This document shows, one piece after another, positions 6,247 to 6,743 of a DNA stretch of 6,743 nt (position 1 is the stretch's first letter; each line of letters begins with the position of its first letter). The notes under the pieces were generated by a model. The model worked only from the letters and a program-made list of their open reading frames with translations. It was not told the DNA's origin and ran no database searches. Made by a program: the position numbers and the translations under genes. Origin of the DNA: Planctomycetota bacterium (GTDB lineage Bacteria; Planctomycetota; Phycisphaerae; WQYP01); assembly GCA_021818565.1 (NCBI GenBank), contig JAKATV010000283.1:2552-9294 (forward strand), written 5' to 3'.

Positions 6247-6743
6247 ATGCGAAAACAGGTGCTGCATTTTGCCAACATTTCCGCTTCATATAGTGGCCAC
6301 ATTGGGTGCCGTATGCTCCTGTTGTCAATTTTGCTTTTCTGCACGAGTTCGGCAAAACAATCATTCGCCCTGGACAGAGAATATTCGCCACTGGGTCTTA
6401 CTACCGCACAGATTAACCGGCGAGCGGAGTCGTTCATGCGGCGTATGACGTTGGCGGAAAAGGTGCGGCTGCTTTCCGGCAACAGTCATGAGGCCCTGCA
6501 TTCAATTAAGGCCGTTGGTATTCCCTCCATAAAAGTCAGTGATGCGACGGTAGGCACCGTGGAATGGGGACGCGCCACGGCCTATCCGGCCGCACCATGT
6601 TTAACGTCTTCGTGGAATCGCAAACTTGCGCGTTTGGAGGGGCGGCACATCGGTATTGATGCGCGCGCCAAACATGTGGGCATTCTATTGGGGCCGGGGT
6701 TGAACGTTCTTCGCCAACCGCAAAATGGTCGCAGCATGGAATA
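6247..6743 (+). CDS. Glycoside hydrolase family 3 protein (beta-glucosidase/xylosidase-like), 3'-partial
   Basis: The frame runs open from ATG 6247 off the window end, giving 165 complete residues. The N-terminus has a basic start and a hydrophobic stretch (MLLLSILLF, residues 23-31), with possible cleavage after SFA at 39-41; the n-region is rather long, so export is likely but the cleavage site is uncertain. The GH3 N-terminal barrel follows: MRRMTLAEKVRLLSG (64-78) matches 'm..mTleEKv.ll.G', VGIPSIKVSD (90-99) matches 'vGIPalkvsDg' with D99 at the substrate-binding Asp, SSWN (121-124) is the 'atWd' position, and HVGILLGPGLNVLRQPQNGRSME (143-165) matches 'gv.vlLgPgvNi.R.P..GRn.E'. The nucleophile Asp and acid/base Glu lie beyond the window. 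Activity is normally hydrolysis of beta-linked glucose, xylose or related residues, and the exact specificity cannot be read. Position after sulfatase and rhamnosidase suggests the same glycan-degrading pathway. Confidence 0.9.
   Translation, partial: MRKQVLHFANISASYSGHIGCRMLLLSILLFCTSSAKQSFALDREYSPLGLTTAQINRRAESFMRRMTLAEKVRLLSGNSHEALHSIKAVGIPSIKVSDATVGTVEWGRATAYPAAPCLTSSWNRKLARLEGRHIGIDARAKHVGILLGPGLNVLRQPQNGRSME

Noticed and set aside
6170..6448. Plus-strand open frame overlapping the start of the GH3 gene
   Set aside because: It conflicts with the GH3 frame, which has a strong Shine-Dalgarno, a signal peptide and family motifs.
1..6743. tRNA or rRNA genes, CRISPR arrays, insertion sequences, attachment sites
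   Set aside because: No cloverleaf, regularly spaced repeats, transposase or terminal inverted repeats were seen on either strand.

Overview
The window is a fragment of a bacterial carbohydrate-degradation locus with every recognisable gene on the + strand. A PEP-CTERM surface protein, a Tat-exported sulfatase, a lipoprotein family-78 rhamnosidase and a family-3 glycoside hydrolase together are typical of the Planctomycetota (especially Phycisphaerae) or Verrucomicrobiota. This placement is inferred from gene content, not from any marker gene.

Layout: (1) 2-676, the 3' part of a PEP-CTERM-anchored protein whose start lies outside the window; (2) 704-1501, a 265-residue protein of unknown function with a GTG start; (3) 1534-3105, a complete Cys-type sulfatase with a twin-arginine signal; (4) 3224-5755, an alpha-L-rhamnosidase (GH78) lipoprotein that stops at an in-frame TAA exactly between the catalytic barrel and the C-terminal beta-sandwich. 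The missing beta-sandwich is still encoded in the same frame at 5756-6097; (5) 6098-6246, a non-coding gap; (6) 6247 to the window end, the secreted N-terminal part of a GH3 enzyme, open at the 3' edge. The gaps before the 265-residue gene (27 nt) and the sulfatase (32 nt) are short, and those before the rhamnosidase (118 nt) and GH3 (149 nt) are longer. Each complete or 5'-complete gene has a plausible Shine-Dalgarno, so genes 2-4 at least could be one transcript.

Taken together, the sulfatase would remove sulfate esters, the rhamnosidase would release terminal alpha-L-rhamnose, and the GH3 enzyme would remove beta-linked glucose, xylose or similar residues. All three carry export signals. 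A sulfated rhamnose-containing glycan (ulvan-like, or another sulfated rhamnan or rhamnogalacturonan) is a reasonable but unproven substrate. No lyase, transporter, regulator or sulfatase-maturation gene is visible.

The strongest anomalies are both in the rhamnosidase. One is the in-frame stop at the domain junction. The other is replacement by Ala of the Asp that normally closes the catalytic DCPQRDERxGWxGD motif. The gene may be decaying, may make a shortened and altered enzyme, or may carry sequence errors. I see no convincing wholly new system here.
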